From NCBI GenBank assembly GCA_021201795.1, contig JAJQEF010000020.1, forward strand, positions 154,357 through 218,356: a DNA stretch of 64,000 nt. Direction: 5' to 3'. The stretch's first letter is position 1, and each line of letters starts with the position of its first letter. The stretch comes from Rikenellaceae bacterium (GTDB lineage Bacteria > Bacteroidota > Bacteroidia > Bacteroidales > Rikenellaceae). Of the stretch, positions 7,992-16,720 are shown in pieces. The notes under the pieces are model-generated. The model was not told the origin of the DNA. It did no database searches and saw only the letters and a list, made by a program, of their open reading frames with translations. Position numbers and translations under genes: made by a program.

Positions 7992-9149
7992 GTGAGAAAA
8001 ATTTTCAGTATGATAATGACCTTTGCAATGGGTCTTACGATGAATTATGCCCAGCATGAATCCGTACATCACGGCCATGCTCATGCACATGGAGAGCGAG
8101 TTAAGGCCAAAGGTATGGCTGCTATGAATAACAGCGGGAAATTTGCACCATATGAATTTACCCGTCATGAAGTCGGAGATAACGACATACTTATAGAGAT
8201 CATGTATTCCGGGATCTGCCATAGCGATATCCACCATGTTTACGAGGATTGGAAAACTGAAGTTTATCCATTGGTTCCGGGACATGAAATCGTAGGACGT
8301 GTTATACAAACAGGTAAAAATGTTACGAAATTTAAAGTCGGGGATTATGCCGGAGTTGGGTGTCTGGTGAACTCATGTCGAGAGTGCCGATACTGCGAGG
8401 CTAACGAGGAACAATATTGTGAAACAGCACGTGTACTAACTTATGGTTCTTCGAATGTTTTTCATGACGGCGAAATGACCCAGGGAGGATACGCCGATAA
8501 TATCGTAGTTGATGAAGATTTCGCTATCTCGATTCCCGAAAATGCCGATATGGAAAAAGTAGCTCCGCTTCTTTGCGCTGGCATTACTACCTACTCACCT
8601 CTTCTGCATGTCGGATTGAAATCAGGTGATAAAGTCGGTGTGGCCGGCTTTGGTGGATTGGGCCACATGGCTGTTCAGTATGCTGTAGCAATGGGTGCGG
8701 AAGTGACTGTTTTCGATATTACCGAAGATAAGCGTCAGTTTGCTTTTGACATGGGAGTTTCGAATTATGTGAATGTAAATACGGAGGAACTGGATGAATG
8801 GAGGAACACGTTTAATATCATTATCAGTACCGTTCCTGCGAACTACGAAGTCAAGGCCTATGTAAATATGCTCGCTATCGACGGTAATCTTATCTTCGTA
8901 GGACTTCCGGCAAATAGAGACGTTCCGAATATAGATATTGCTACTCTGATCTTTCAGGGACGGCGCAATCTTTTCGGATCGCAGATAGGAGGAATAAAAG
9001 AGACTCAGGAGATGCTCGATTATTCGGTAGCCAATAATATTTATCCTATGGTGGAGATAATCGAACCGTGCCGGATAGAACAGGCATATAAAGATGTTAT
9101 CGACGGTAAGGTGCATTTCCGGTACGTTATAGATATGTCGAAACTTTGA
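7992..9149 (+). CDS. Exported zinc-dependent alcohol dehydrogenase with His-rich leader
   Basis: A medium-chain zinc alcohol dehydrogenase of the YahK/cinnamyl-alcohol type, 385 residues from a GTG start. The catalytic zinc ligands are Cys76 (GICHSD), His98-Glu99 (VPGHE) and a later Cys. The structural zinc is held by Cys129, 132, 135 and 143 with the usual spacing. The nucleotide-binding glycine motif is VAGFGGLGHMA. Unusually, residues 1-20 look like a signal peptide (IFSMIMTFAMGLTMNYA) followed by a His-rich linker HESVHHGHAHAHGE. The normal cytosolic protein would begin near residue 37 (KAKGMAAMNN). Export would separate it from cytosolic NAD(P)H, so the substrate and redox partner are unclear. 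It leads a same-strand run with two more exported proteins, the next gene starting 15 bases after its stop. Confidence 0.9.
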   Translation: MRKIFSMIMTFAMGLTMNYAQHESVHHGHAHAHGERVKAKGMAAMNNSGKFAPYEFTRHEVGDNDILIEIMYSGICHSDIHHVYEDWKTEVYPLVPGHEIVGRVIQTGKNVTKFKVGDYAGVGCLVNSCRECRYCEANEEQYCETARVLTYGSSNVFHDGEMTQGGYADNIVVDEDFAISIPENADMEKVAPLLCAGITTYSPLLHVGLKSGDKVGVAGFGGLGHMAVQYAVAMGAEVTVFDITEDKRQFAFDMGVSNYVNVNTEELDEWRNTFNIIISTVPANYEVKAYVNMLAIDGNLIFVGLPANRDVPNIDIATLIFQGRRNLFGSQIGGIKETQEMLDYSVANNIYPMVEIIEPCRIEQAYKDVIDGKVHFRYVIDMSKL

Positions 9150-9164
9150 TTAAAATTATTGTTT

Positions 9165-9653
9165 ATGAAAAGAAAAATATTAATCTCCGCAATTCTTGTT
9201 TCAGTAATAGCGATAAGCGGAATAAAAGCACAGAATATGGGAAATGTAAAATCCGACAAAATTGAAGTTACAGATAAAATGCAACCTGTCAACCCCGAAT
9301 GGTTTACCGGAAACGGGTGGCTGGAGTCTATGATGAGCGACACGGAAACCTTCGGGGTTTCGATCAGTAATGTCGTGTTCGAACCCGGCTGCCGCAACCA
9401 TTGGCACAAGCATCCCGGCGGACAGTTACTGATAGTTACCGAAGGTACAGGGTACTACCAGGAACGTGGTAAACCCGTGCAGATTCTTCACAAGGGTGAT
9501 GTAATTGCTATATATCCGTATGTAGAACATTGGCACGGAGCCACTCCTGAAAATTGGTTCGCACATATGGCACTCGGAACAAACCCCGATGCAGGTCCGG
9601 CAGAATGGCTTGAACCTGTTTCGGATGAAGAATATTATAATCTGGAAAAATAA
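9165..9653 (+). CDS. Exported cupin-domain protein
   Basis: A 162-residue protein with an N-terminal signal peptide (MKRKILISAILVSVIAISG, cleavage near KAQ) and one cupin barrel. Cupin motif 1 is CRNHWHKHPGGQLLIVTEG and motif 2 is YPYVEHWHGATPENW, with His residues placed to hold one metal. Cupins of this kind are found beside carboxymuconolactone decarboxylase-like proteins. I chose the ATG at 9165; the TTG two codons earlier is less likely. It lies 15 bases after the dehydrogenase and 8 before the next gene, so the three are probably one operon. The reaction is unknown. Confidence 0.85.
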   Translation: MKRKILISAILVSVIAISGIKAQNMGNVKSDKIEVTDKMQPVNPEWFTGNGWLESMMSDTETFGVSISNVVFEPGCRNHWHKHPGGQLLIVTEGTGYYQERGKPVQILHKGDVIAIYPYVEHWHGATPENWFAHMALGTNPDAGPAEWLEPVSDEEYYNLEK

Positions 9654-9661
9654 TTGTCACG

Positions 9662-10495
9662 ATGAAAAAAATAAAAATTATTATTGTCGTCGCTATGTCT
9701 TTAATGATGACAGTTAGTATCGTAAAATCAGAGCCTATGGAACCGAGATTAACAGAAGCCGCAATCCGTAATTATGAAGAATTATTCCCTGACTATATTT
9801 CGAAAATAAGATACACCGATCCGGAACTGATCGAAGTTTTCGATAACTTTGCTTTCGATGAAGTTCTGCAATACGGCGATCTGGATGTAAAAACCCGTGT
9901 CATGGCGATACTTGCCTCTACCATTGCCTGCCAGGCTTTGAGTGAATATAAAATCATGCTGAACGGCGGCCTGAACGTAGGACTCACTCCCCTGGAAGCC
10001 AAAGAGATACTTTATCAGGCTGTTCCTTACGTGGGAATGTCTAAAGTTCTGGATTTTATCGCTGCAACTAACGAGATACTTACGGAGAAAGGTGTAGAAC
10101 TTCCGTTGGAAGGACAGTCCTCCAGTTCACCGGAAACACGGTTCGAAACAGGTCTCGGTGTGCAGAAAGAAATATTCGGCGAAAGGATCGAGAATAATCA
10201 TCGTTCAGCGCCGGAAAATCAGAAACATATTCAGAATTATTTATCTGCAAATTGTTTCGGAGACTATGTGGCGCGCCGGGGATTGGATTTGAAAACACGT
10301 GAAATGCTTACTTTTTCCATGTTGTTATCTATAGGAGGATGTGAACCTCAGCTCAAAGGACATATACAGGGAAACGTAAATATGGGAAACGATAAAGAAT
10401 TTCTGTTAGCCGTGGTTACACAACTTATACCTTATGTTGGTTACCCTCGCGCTTTGAATGCAATAGCATGTCTTAATGAAGTTATTCCGGAGTAA
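9662..10495 (+). CDS. Exported carboxymuconolactone decarboxylase (AhpD-like) protein, two domains
   Basis: A 277-residue protein with a signal peptide (residues 1-23, ending near VKSEP) and two tandem AhpD/CMD-type helical domains. Domain one has KTRVMAILASTIACQALSEY and PYVGMSKVLDF. Domain two has KTREMLTFSMLLSIGGCEPQ and PYVGYPRALNAI. The classical AhpD Cys-x2-Cys pair is absent; a single Cys remains in each domain. The family includes gamma-carboxymuconolactone decarboxylases and peroxiredoxin-linked reductases, but aromatic degradation is unlikely in this anaerobe, so a periplasmic redox role with the cupin and dehydrogenase is more plausible. It is the third gene of the operon. Confidence 0.88.
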   Translation: MKKIKIIIVVAMSLMMTVSIVKSEPMEPRLTEAAIRNYEELFPDYISKIRYTDPELIEVFDNFAFDEVLQYGDLDVKTRVMAILASTIACQALSEYKIMLNGGLNVGLTPLEAKEILYQAVPYVGMSKVLDFIAATNEILTEKGVELPLEGQSSSSPETRFETGLGVQKEIFGERIENNHRSAPENQKHIQNYLSANCFGDYVARRGLDLKTREMLTFSMLLSIGGCEPQLKGHIQGNVNMGNDKEFLLAVVTQLIPYVGYPRALNAIACLNEVIPE

Positions 10496-10605
10496 GTTCA
10501 CATGAAAATCTTACAAAAAGAACTTTTTAACAAATTATTTATTTTTCAGGAAAGGCGTAATACCGGTACTTTATGTTAAATTTGTTACAGTAAATAATAT
10601 AATTT

Positions 10606-11331
10606 ATGCGACCGAAAATTGTTTGCCATATGATGAGTTCCGTAGACGGACGACTGCTTACCGACCGTTATACGGAATCTTTCGATGGACGACGAAAGGA
10701 AGATTTTTACGATATCTATTTCCGTATAAGCCGTGACTTCCATGCCGACGGTTGGATCGTGGGAAGAAAAACCGTCCAGGAAAGTGATTTCACCAAAACT
10801 TTCGAATATGATAAATATCCTCCTGCGGAGATAACCGAAACATGGCACGGAAAATATGAATCGGAACGTTATGCGATTGTGATCGACCCAAAAGGAAAAA
10901 TTATCTATGAAGACGACAGGTTCGACGGCGATAATATAATCACCATATTAGGGGAAGGAGTGTCGCAGGAATATTTAAATCATCTTCGTGATATGGGAAT
11001 TTCTTATCTTTTTGCCGGCCCTCATGGCAGTGATCTGAATATCGCCGTGGAAACTTTACGTAACGAGTTCGGCATCGAAAAGCTATTGCTCGAAGGCGGA
11101 GGTATAATAAACGGAAAATTTCTGAAGGAAGGCCTGATCGATGAACTCAGTCTGCTGGTTTATCCGGGAATCGACGGTCTTGCAGGAATTCCTACGATAT
11201 TCGAGTATTTTGGGAAACAGAATGAACTCCCGGCACAGGGTCAATCTCTTGAATTGACGGAAGTACGACAACTGGATCCGGGACTGGTATGGCTCCGGTA
11301 TAAATTCCATGTTAAGCAAACTTCAAAATAA
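10606..11331 (+). CDS. RibD C-terminal/dihydrofolate reductase-like oxidoreductase
   Basis: A 241-residue soluble protein of the RibD reductase domain family, related in fold to DHFR. Features are VCHMMSSVDGRLLTDRY at the N-terminus (substrate strand), WIVGRKTVQES (NADPH site), and LLLEGGGIINGKFL with the Gly-rich loop near residue 165, followed by DELSLLVYPGIDG. It lacks the deaminase domain of RibD, so it is a stand-alone NADPH-dependent reductase of unknown substrate rather than the riboflavin enzyme. A TAAATTTG box at 10577-10584 may be its -7 element, which would give it a promoter of its own. Confidence 0.85.
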   Translation: MRPKIVCHMMSSVDGRLLTDRYTESFDGRRKEDFYDIYFRISRDFHADGWIVGRKTVQESDFTKTFEYDKYPPAEITETWHGKYESERYAIVIDPKGKIIYEDDRFDGDNIITILGEGVSQEYLNHLRDMGISYLFAGPHGSDLNIAVETLRNEFGIEKLLLEGGGIINGKFLKEGLIDELSLLVYPGIDGLAGIPTIFEYFGKQNELPAQGQSLELTEVRQLDPGLVWLRYKFHVKQTSK

Positions 11332-11333
11332 TA

Positions 11334-12308
11334 ATGAAAATGAAAAAGATATTTTTTATCGTAATCTTTATGTCCGTATTAACCTCGACAATCGGATGCA
11401 AGGCATCTGAAACGAAAAAAATTAAAGAAGGAGATTTGTCCGAAACTCCTGTAGTTTATATGACTAAGGATATAAGTCCCGGGAGTATAATCAAAATGTA
11501 CGAATTGCTGGGACGTGAAGCGCACGGGAAAGTCGCTATCAAACTGAGCATGGGCGAACCGGGAGGAGACAACTATCTGAAGCCGGAACTTATAAATGAT
11601 TTCGTCCATAAAGTAAACGGCACTTTTATAGATGCCAATACTGCTTACGGAGGTAAGCGTGCAAGTACGGAGGCGCATCTCCAGACTGCCCGCGACCATG
11701 GTTTTGCAGCCATTGCTCCGGTAGATATTTTGGATGCGGAGAGCGAAGTCGACCTTCCCGTCTCCGGAGGGACCCATATAACCAGGGATATCGTAGGAAA
11801 AAATTTTCTGGATTATGATTTTACAGTAATTCTTTCCCATTTCAAAGGTCATGCTATGGGTGGATTCGGTGGAGCCATCAAAAATATGTCGATCGGAATA
11901 GCTTCTTCTAACGGGAAGCGTCTGATACATTCCGGAGGAGCGAGCACCACCAGTTGGGGCAGCCCTTCTCAGGAGCAGTTTCTCGAAACGATGGCCGAAG
12001 CTGCTAAGGCTATTGCGGACCATTGCGGAGAGAATATAATTTATATCAGCGTTATGAATAACCTTTCCGTGGACTGCGACTGCGATTCTAATCCTGCGGA
12101 TCCACAGATGGGTGATATCGGAATTCTTGCTTCGCTGTATCCTGTGGCGCTCGATAAGGCTTGTGTCGATCAAGTGTATGCTTCGGAGGACCATGGGAAA
12201 ATACATCTGATAGAACGAATGGAATCCATGAAAGGTGTTCATACTTTGGTACATGCCGAAAAAATCGGAATAGGGACGCAGGATTATAAGTTGGTAATTA
12301 TAGATTGA
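11334..12308 (+). CDS. DUF362 domain lipoprotein
   Basis: A 324-residue DUF362 protein that starts 2 bases after the previous stop. The N-terminus is a lipoprotein signal (SVLTSTIGCKA, Cys near residue 23), so it is probably membrane-anchored outside the cytoplasm. DUF362 features are GREAHGKVAIKLSMGEPG, DANTAYGGKRASTEAHL, VILSHFKGHAMGGFGGAIKN and the ALDKACVDQVY segment. Many DUF362 proteins carry two 4Fe-4S ferredoxin motifs. Those are missing here; only a small VDCDCDSN cysteine cluster is present. The role is unknown, though the family is repeatedly linked to iron-sulfur and redox chemistry, in keeping with the neighbouring oxidoreductases. Confidence 0.85.
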   Translation: MKMKKIFFIVIFMSVLTSTIGCKASETKKIKEGDLSETPVVYMTKDISPGSIIKMYELLGREAHGKVAIKLSMGEPGGDNYLKPELINDFVHKVNGTFIDANTAYGGKRASTEAHLQTARDHGFAAIAPVDILDAESEVDLPVSGGTHITRDIVGKNFLDYDFTVILSHFKGHAMGGFGGAIKNMSIGIASSNGKRLIHSGGASTTSWGSPSQEQFLETMAEAAKAIADHCGENIIYISVMNNLSVDCDCDSNPADPQMGDIGILASLYPVALDKACVDQVYASEDHGKIHLIERMESMKGVHTLVHAEKIGIGTQDYKLVIID

Positions 12309-12332
12309 TTTTAAAATTTTAAAAGCGGAAAA

Positions 12333-13154
12333 ATGAACCTGTCCAGGAGCGAACATCTTGTATTTAATTATTCGGATGTATTTTTCAGCTTCCATCTGAG
12401 CGAAGATAAGCGGTGCAGCAGCATGGCTCACGACCATTATATGGTATATATATATTCCGGCGAATATCATATTGTAGAAGGGAAAAAAAGAACGGTAATA
12501 AGACCTGGCGAATGTGTCTTCGTAAGACGCGACAATAGGGTCAATATGGAAAAACTCTCCAAAGGGGATGAACCGTTCCGGGGGATTTTTATGATGCTCA
12601 AACGTCCGTTCCTTCGTGAAATGTTCCAGAAGATCGAAAAGAAAAATCTTCCCGACAGTACCTGCAAGTTTAAGCAGAGTGCGATCAAATTACCGGATAC
12701 TCCGGATATAACAGGGTTATTCCTGTCCCTTACGCCTTATTTAGACAGGTCGGTGAAACCGTCGGAAGAAATGATAAAACTTAAACAGATCGAAGGGATA
12801 TATTCACTTCTTAATATCGATAACAGTTTTTATCCAACTTTGTTCGATTTTACGGAGCCTTGGAAAATAGACTTGCTTGAATTTATGGAACAAAATTATA
12901 TGTAAGACTTAACCATGGAGGAGATCGCTTCTTTCACAGGTAGGAGCCTCTCTACGTTTAAGCGTGATTTCAAAAAAATAAGCGACCTGCCTCCCCAGAA
13001 GTGGCTGATACAGCGAAGGCTCAGGGCTGCGTATGAGAAAATTAAGGAAGACGGAAAACGTGTTTCCGACGTTTATATGGAGGTCGGTTTTAAAAATCTG
13101 TCGCATTTTTCCGTCGCATTTAAAAAACAGTACGGATTTTCTCCAGGCAAATAA
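12333..13154 (+). pseudogene. AraC-family transcriptional regulator interrupted by an in-frame TAA
   Basis: Codons 12333-12902 encode a cupin-like sensor region (DHYMVYIYSGEYHIVEGKK and RPGECVFVRRDNRVNM) typical of AraC regulators. The frame meets TAA at 12903-12905 after EFMEQNYM and goes on in the same phase as DLTMEEIASFTGRSLSTFKR..., two helix-turn-helix motifs ending SHFSVAFKKQYGFSPGK. Relatives read through this point without a gap, so a sense codon has become a stop. As written, the sensor and DNA-binding halves are separate (190 and, from ATG 12915, 79 residues). Unless the base is a sequencing error, the regulator is inactive or the HTH half acts alone. It probably controlled the adjacent oxidoreductase genes. 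Confidence 0.85.
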
Positions 13155-13180
13155 CAGAACTTTACAGTAAATAAAATTGG

Positions 13181-13206
13181 ACCGCAGAACAAATCTCTTC
13201 TGCGGT
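13181..13206 (+). terminator. Probable terminator after the AraC gene
   Basis: The stem GACCGCAGAA / TTCTGCGGTTC with an 8-base loop is followed by only a weak T-rich tail. It separates the redox cluster from the aldo/keto reductase gene. Confidence 0.6.
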
Positions 13207-13265
13207 TCTTGCATTAATTTTGTTGAAGGGTTGTTTTATTAAATTAATACGAAAATCAAATAAAT

Positions 13266-14105
13266 ATGGAAACAGTAAAACTCAATAATGGTGTTGAAAT
13301 GCCGGTACTCGGTTTCGGAGTATACCAGATCGATGATGCAAAACAGTGCGAGAAGGCCGTGTCCGATGCTCTTGAAGCAGGATACAGATCCATAGACACT
13401 GCAGCCATATATGGTAATGAGGAAGCCGTAGGCGCTGCCGTCAGGAAAAGCGGTATTCCGCGGAAAGAACTGTTTATAACGACAAAACTTTGGATAAGCG
13501 ATGCAGGAGAAGAAAGGGCATTAAGGGCATTCGATCTGTCTATGGATAAACTCGGGTTGGATTATCTCGATCTTTATCTTATACACCAACCCTATGGAGA
13601 TGTATACGGTTCATGGAGGGTTATGGAGAAGCTATATAAGGAAGGGAAAATCCGGGCTATCGGTGTCTCCAATTTCCAGCCGGATAGAATTATGGATTTG
13701 ATTTTACACAATGAAATTACTCCTGCCGTCAATCAGATCGAAACACATCCGTTCCACCAGCAGGTTGAAACACAGGAATTTTTAAAACAAAATAATGTTC
13801 AAATCGAGTCTTGGGGACCGTTTGCTGAAGGGCGCAATGATCTATTTCAGAATGAATTTCTGAAAACAATAGGTGATAAATACGGGAAGTCGATCCCTCA
13901 GATTGTACTCCGCTGGCTGATTCAGCGTAATGTAGTAGCTATTCCCAAATCGGTAAATAAAGACAGGATCGTTGAAAATTTCAATATATTCGATTTCGAG
14001 TTGACACAGGATGATATGAATGCGATTCGAACGCTCGATATGAATAAAAGCTCGTTCTTCGATCATCGCGACCCGGAGATGGTAAAATGGCTCAGCGACC
14101 TGTAA
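13266..14105 (+). CDS. Aldo/keto reductase
   Basis: A 279-residue cytosolic NADPH-dependent reductase of the AKR5-like group that reduces aldehydes and ketones (2,5-diketo-gluconate reductase type). The catalytic tetrad is complete: Asp44 ([10 protein letters not shown]), Tyr49, Lys74 (TTKLW) and His107 (LIHQPY). The cofactor phosphate site near the C-terminus is visible as [18 protein letters not shown]. The length is normal. It stands alone after a terminator but, with the upstream RibD-like reductase and alcohol dehydrogenase, forms a carbonyl-reduction neighbourhood once guarded by the AraC regulator. Confidence 0.93.
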   Translation: METVKLNNGVEMPVLGFGVYQIDDAKQCEKAVSDALEAGYRSIDTAAIYGNEEAVGAAVRKSGIPRKELFITTKLWISDAGEERALRAFDLSMDKLGLDYLDLYLIHQPYGDVYGSWRVMEKLYKEGKIRAIGVSNFQPDRIMDLILHNEITPAVNQIETHPFHQQVETQEFLKQNNVQIESWGPFAEGRNDLFQNEFLKTIGDKYGKSIPQIVLRWLIQRNVVAIPKSVNKDRIVENFNIFDFELTQDDMNAIRTLDMNKSSFFDHRDPEMVKWLSDL

Positions 14106-14340
14106 GACGAAGCCGTTAAAATCAGGATATATTTAATATTTATTTACAGTAAAAGGGAGCTTGATAGATGCACTTCGGTACTGGTTCGAACAAATACACA
14201 GGTGCGTTTTTTCTGGAAAATTTCGGTATATTAAAACATTAGATGGTTATTAAATAATTTTAAAAATAGATGTTAAATCTGAAAATATATCTATTTTTGA
14301 GAACGCAGAACTATTACATAACAAAACTAACTAACCATTC

Positions 14341-16281
14341 ATGAAAAGATTCTGGATTTTCTATGCGCTGTTTTTTTGCTTTACTCCTTTGCTGGCGCAG
14401 CAGGCTGCGGTCTCCGGACCTGACAATAATTTAAAAGTAGATATTTTCGTTAAATCAGGTGTTCCCGTTTATGCCGTTACCTATAACGGTAAAAAAATGC
14501 TGGAAGATTCCCAGTTGGGCTTCGTTGCCAACGTAGGCGATTTCAGTAAAGGTATATCTTATGTCAAACACGAGGAAGATAAGATAGATAAAACTTACGA
14601 ACAGGATCGTATCAAGAAATCTGTAATTACTTATAAGGCCAATACACTGAGGATAACTTTTTCCAATGCCGATAATCAACAGTTCGACGTCGTTTTTTGG
14701 GTAAGCGATAATGACATTGCACTGCGTTACGAACTGCCTAAATACGGAGAGACAGGTAGTGTTATGATTAATCAAGAGGCAACAGGATTCCGTTTCCCCT
14801 CCCGGACGACTACTTTTCTAACCCCGCAGAGCGATGCGATGATAGGATGGAAGCGCACAAAACCGAGCTATGAAGAAGAATATACTGTGGATGCTTCGAT
14901 GAATGAACGTTCTCAATATGGGCATGGATATACCTTCCCATGCTTATTCAAAGTAGGCGGTGACGGATGGGTGTTGATAAGCGAAACGGGCGTGGATAGT
15001 CGTTACTGTGCTTCACGTCTGAGAGATGCAGTCGATGGATTGTATACTATAGGATTCCCTATGGCTGAGGAGAATAACGGCAATGGGACTGTCGAACCGG
15101 CTTTTGCACTGACGGGAGCTACCGCCTGGCGTACGATCACTGTCGGTGAAACCCTTAAACCGATAGTGGAAACGACGATTCCGTGGGATGTTGTGGAACC
15201 GCTGTATACCACTGAACACGATTATAAGTTCGGACGCGGAACATGGAGCTGGATCATGTGGCAGGATAACAGTATAAACTTTGTCGATCAGGTCCGTTAT
15301 ATCGACTTCGCAGCTGCTATGGGCTATGAATATGTACTCGTAGATAACTGGTGGAACACGCGTATCGGACGAAGCCGCATACCGGAGCTTATAAATTATG
15401 CTAACGGCAAAGGTGTCGACATCTTCTTATGGTACAGCTCGAGCGGCTACTGGAACGACATCGTACAGGGGCCGACTAATTTTATGGATAATCCTATCAT
15501 ACGTAAACGAGAAATGCGCTGGCTCCAGAGCTTGGGCGTTAAAGGGATAAAAGTAGACTTCTTCGGAGGTGACAAACAGGAGACTATAAGGCTGTACGAA
15601 GCAATATTAAGCGATGCGGACGATCACGGACTGATGGTGATATTCCATGGATGCACCATTCCTCGCGGATGGGAGCGCATGTATCCTAATTATGTCGGCA
15701 GTGAGGCAGTACTCGCTTCTGAGAATCTTTATTTTAACCAGCATTTCTGTGATTACGAGGCCTTCAATGCGACCATCCATCCGTTTGTCCGCAACACGGT
15801 CGGTTGCATGGACTTCGGAGGAGTGGTTCTTAACAAGCGTTTGCACCGTGATAATAAAGGCGGTAGAATAAGGCGCACGAGCGATATCTTCCAATTGGCG
15901 ACCTCCGTGCTATTCCAGAATCCTATACAGTTTTTTGCGATGACCCCAAATAATCTGGAAGATGCACCGGAAATTTGTATAGATTTTATGAAGCAGATCC
16001 CAACTACATGGGACGAGACCCGCTTTATCGACGGCTACCCGGGTAAATACGTTGTGCTTGCGCGCCGTCACGGGGAAATGTGGTATGTGGCTGCGGTTAA
16101 TGCCACAGCGGAACCGCTTAAACTTAAGCTCGATCTGCCTATGTTTGCCGGCGGTACAGTTCGATATTACACCGACAATAAAAAACAGGAACCGGAATTA
16201 TCCTCGGTTAAGGTAAAAACAGACGGCGCTGTTCAGATAACTATCCAGCCTCAGGGAGGAGTCGTACTGGTGGAAAAATAA
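14341..16281 (+). CDS. Glycoside hydrolase family 97 protein (alpha-galactosidase/glucosidase)
   Basis: A 646-residue exported GH97 enzyme with signal peptide (FWIFYALFFCFTPLLAQQ). It has an N-terminal beta-sandwich, a central (beta/alpha)8 barrel beginning about residue 285 (FGRGTWSWIMWQDNSINF) and a C-terminal beta domain. GH97 has inverting members (SusB type, glutamate base) and retaining members with an Asp nucleophile. Here GIKVDFFGG supplies Asp406 and the segment AVLASENLYF supplies Glu461 as likely acid/base, which favours the retaining, alpha-galactosidase-like group. GH97 enzymes need calcium and act in the periplasm. There is no SusC/SusD pair nearby, so it appears as a lone hydrolase. 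A bidirectional terminator follows. Confidence 0.93.
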   Translation: MKRFWIFYALFFCFTPLLAQQAAVSGPDNNLKVDIFVKSGVPVYAVTYNGKKMLEDSQLGFVANVGDFSKGISYVKHEEDKIDKTYEQDRIKKSVITYKANTLRITFSNADNQQFDVVFWVSDNDIALRYELPKYGETGSVMINQEATGFRFPSRTTTFLTPQSDAMIGWKRTKPSYEEEYTVDASMNERSQYGHGYTFPCLFKVGGDGWVLISETGVDSRYCASRLRDAVDGLYTIGFPMAEENNGNGTVEPAFALTGATAWRTITVGETLKPIVETTIPWDVVEPLYTTEHDYKFGRGTWSWIMWQDNSINFVDQVRYIDFAAAMGYEYVLVDNWWNTRIGRSRIPELINYANGKGVDIFLWYSSSGYWNDIVQGPTNFMDNPIIRKREMRWLQSLGVKGIKVDFFGGDKQETIRLYEAILSDADDHGLMVIFHGCTIPRGWERMYPNYVGSEAVLASENLYFNQHFCDYEAFNATIHPFVRNTVGCMDFGGVVLNKRLHRDNKGGRIRRTSDIFQLATSVLFQNPIQFFAMTPNNLEDAPEICIDFMKQIPTTWDETRFIDGYPGKYVVLARRHGEMWYVAAVNATAEPLKLKLDLPMFAGGTVRYYTDNKKQEPELSSVKVKTDGAVQITIQPQGGVVLVEK

Positions 16282-16318
16282 TTTTTAGCAATATAATTCT
16301 TCGGGGAGAAAATATGAA

Positions 16319-16351
16319 AAAGAGTTATGGGAATACCGTAACTCTTTTTTT
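16319..16351. terminator. Bidirectional terminator between GH97 and the B12 operon
   Basis: AGAGTTA (16321-16327) pairs with TAACTCT (16339-16345), with A and T tracts on either side. It would stop transcripts arriving from both strands. Confidence 0.85.
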
Positions 16352-16379
16352 GACAAATATTACTGCCTTAGTGTTACGG

Positions 16380-16709
16380 TTAATAAATCTCCACCATGAA
16401 TGATGCGGTTTGTCCGAATCTGTCTGTTATGGTTACCGCTGCGCTTCCGCCAGCCGTATTTCCTGTGACCTGCACCTGTGTGCCGTTTATGATCTCTGCC
16501 GTCGCAACGGTTTCATTGTCCGATTCAGCTGTATAGAATCCCCCACCGGTAATGATGTCGAGAGTATTTGTCAGTCCAGTTCCGACATAAATCAATTCAG
16601 CGGATAAGGTTATCTCGTAGACGCTCAGTATAAGCTCTTCGGCAGATACGAGGGAGGGAAGCTCGGACTCTGTTGTGTAATTCCAGCTACCGGAAAATAT
16701 TGTATAAAA
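16380..16709 (-). pseudogene. Fragment of an Ig-like surface protein
   Basis: An open minus-strand frame follows btuB by 11 bases. It reads like a bacterial Ig-like domain (ETVATAEIINGTQVQVTG, GSAAVTITDRFGQTASF). It has no ATG: it begins just after an in-frame TAA at 16710-16712, and the only candidate start is TTG at 16595, which would cut the domain in half. It looks like the C-terminal remnant of a secreted protein, perhaps once the last member of the surface operon. Confidence 0.5.
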
Positions 16710-16720
16710 TTAATAAAATA

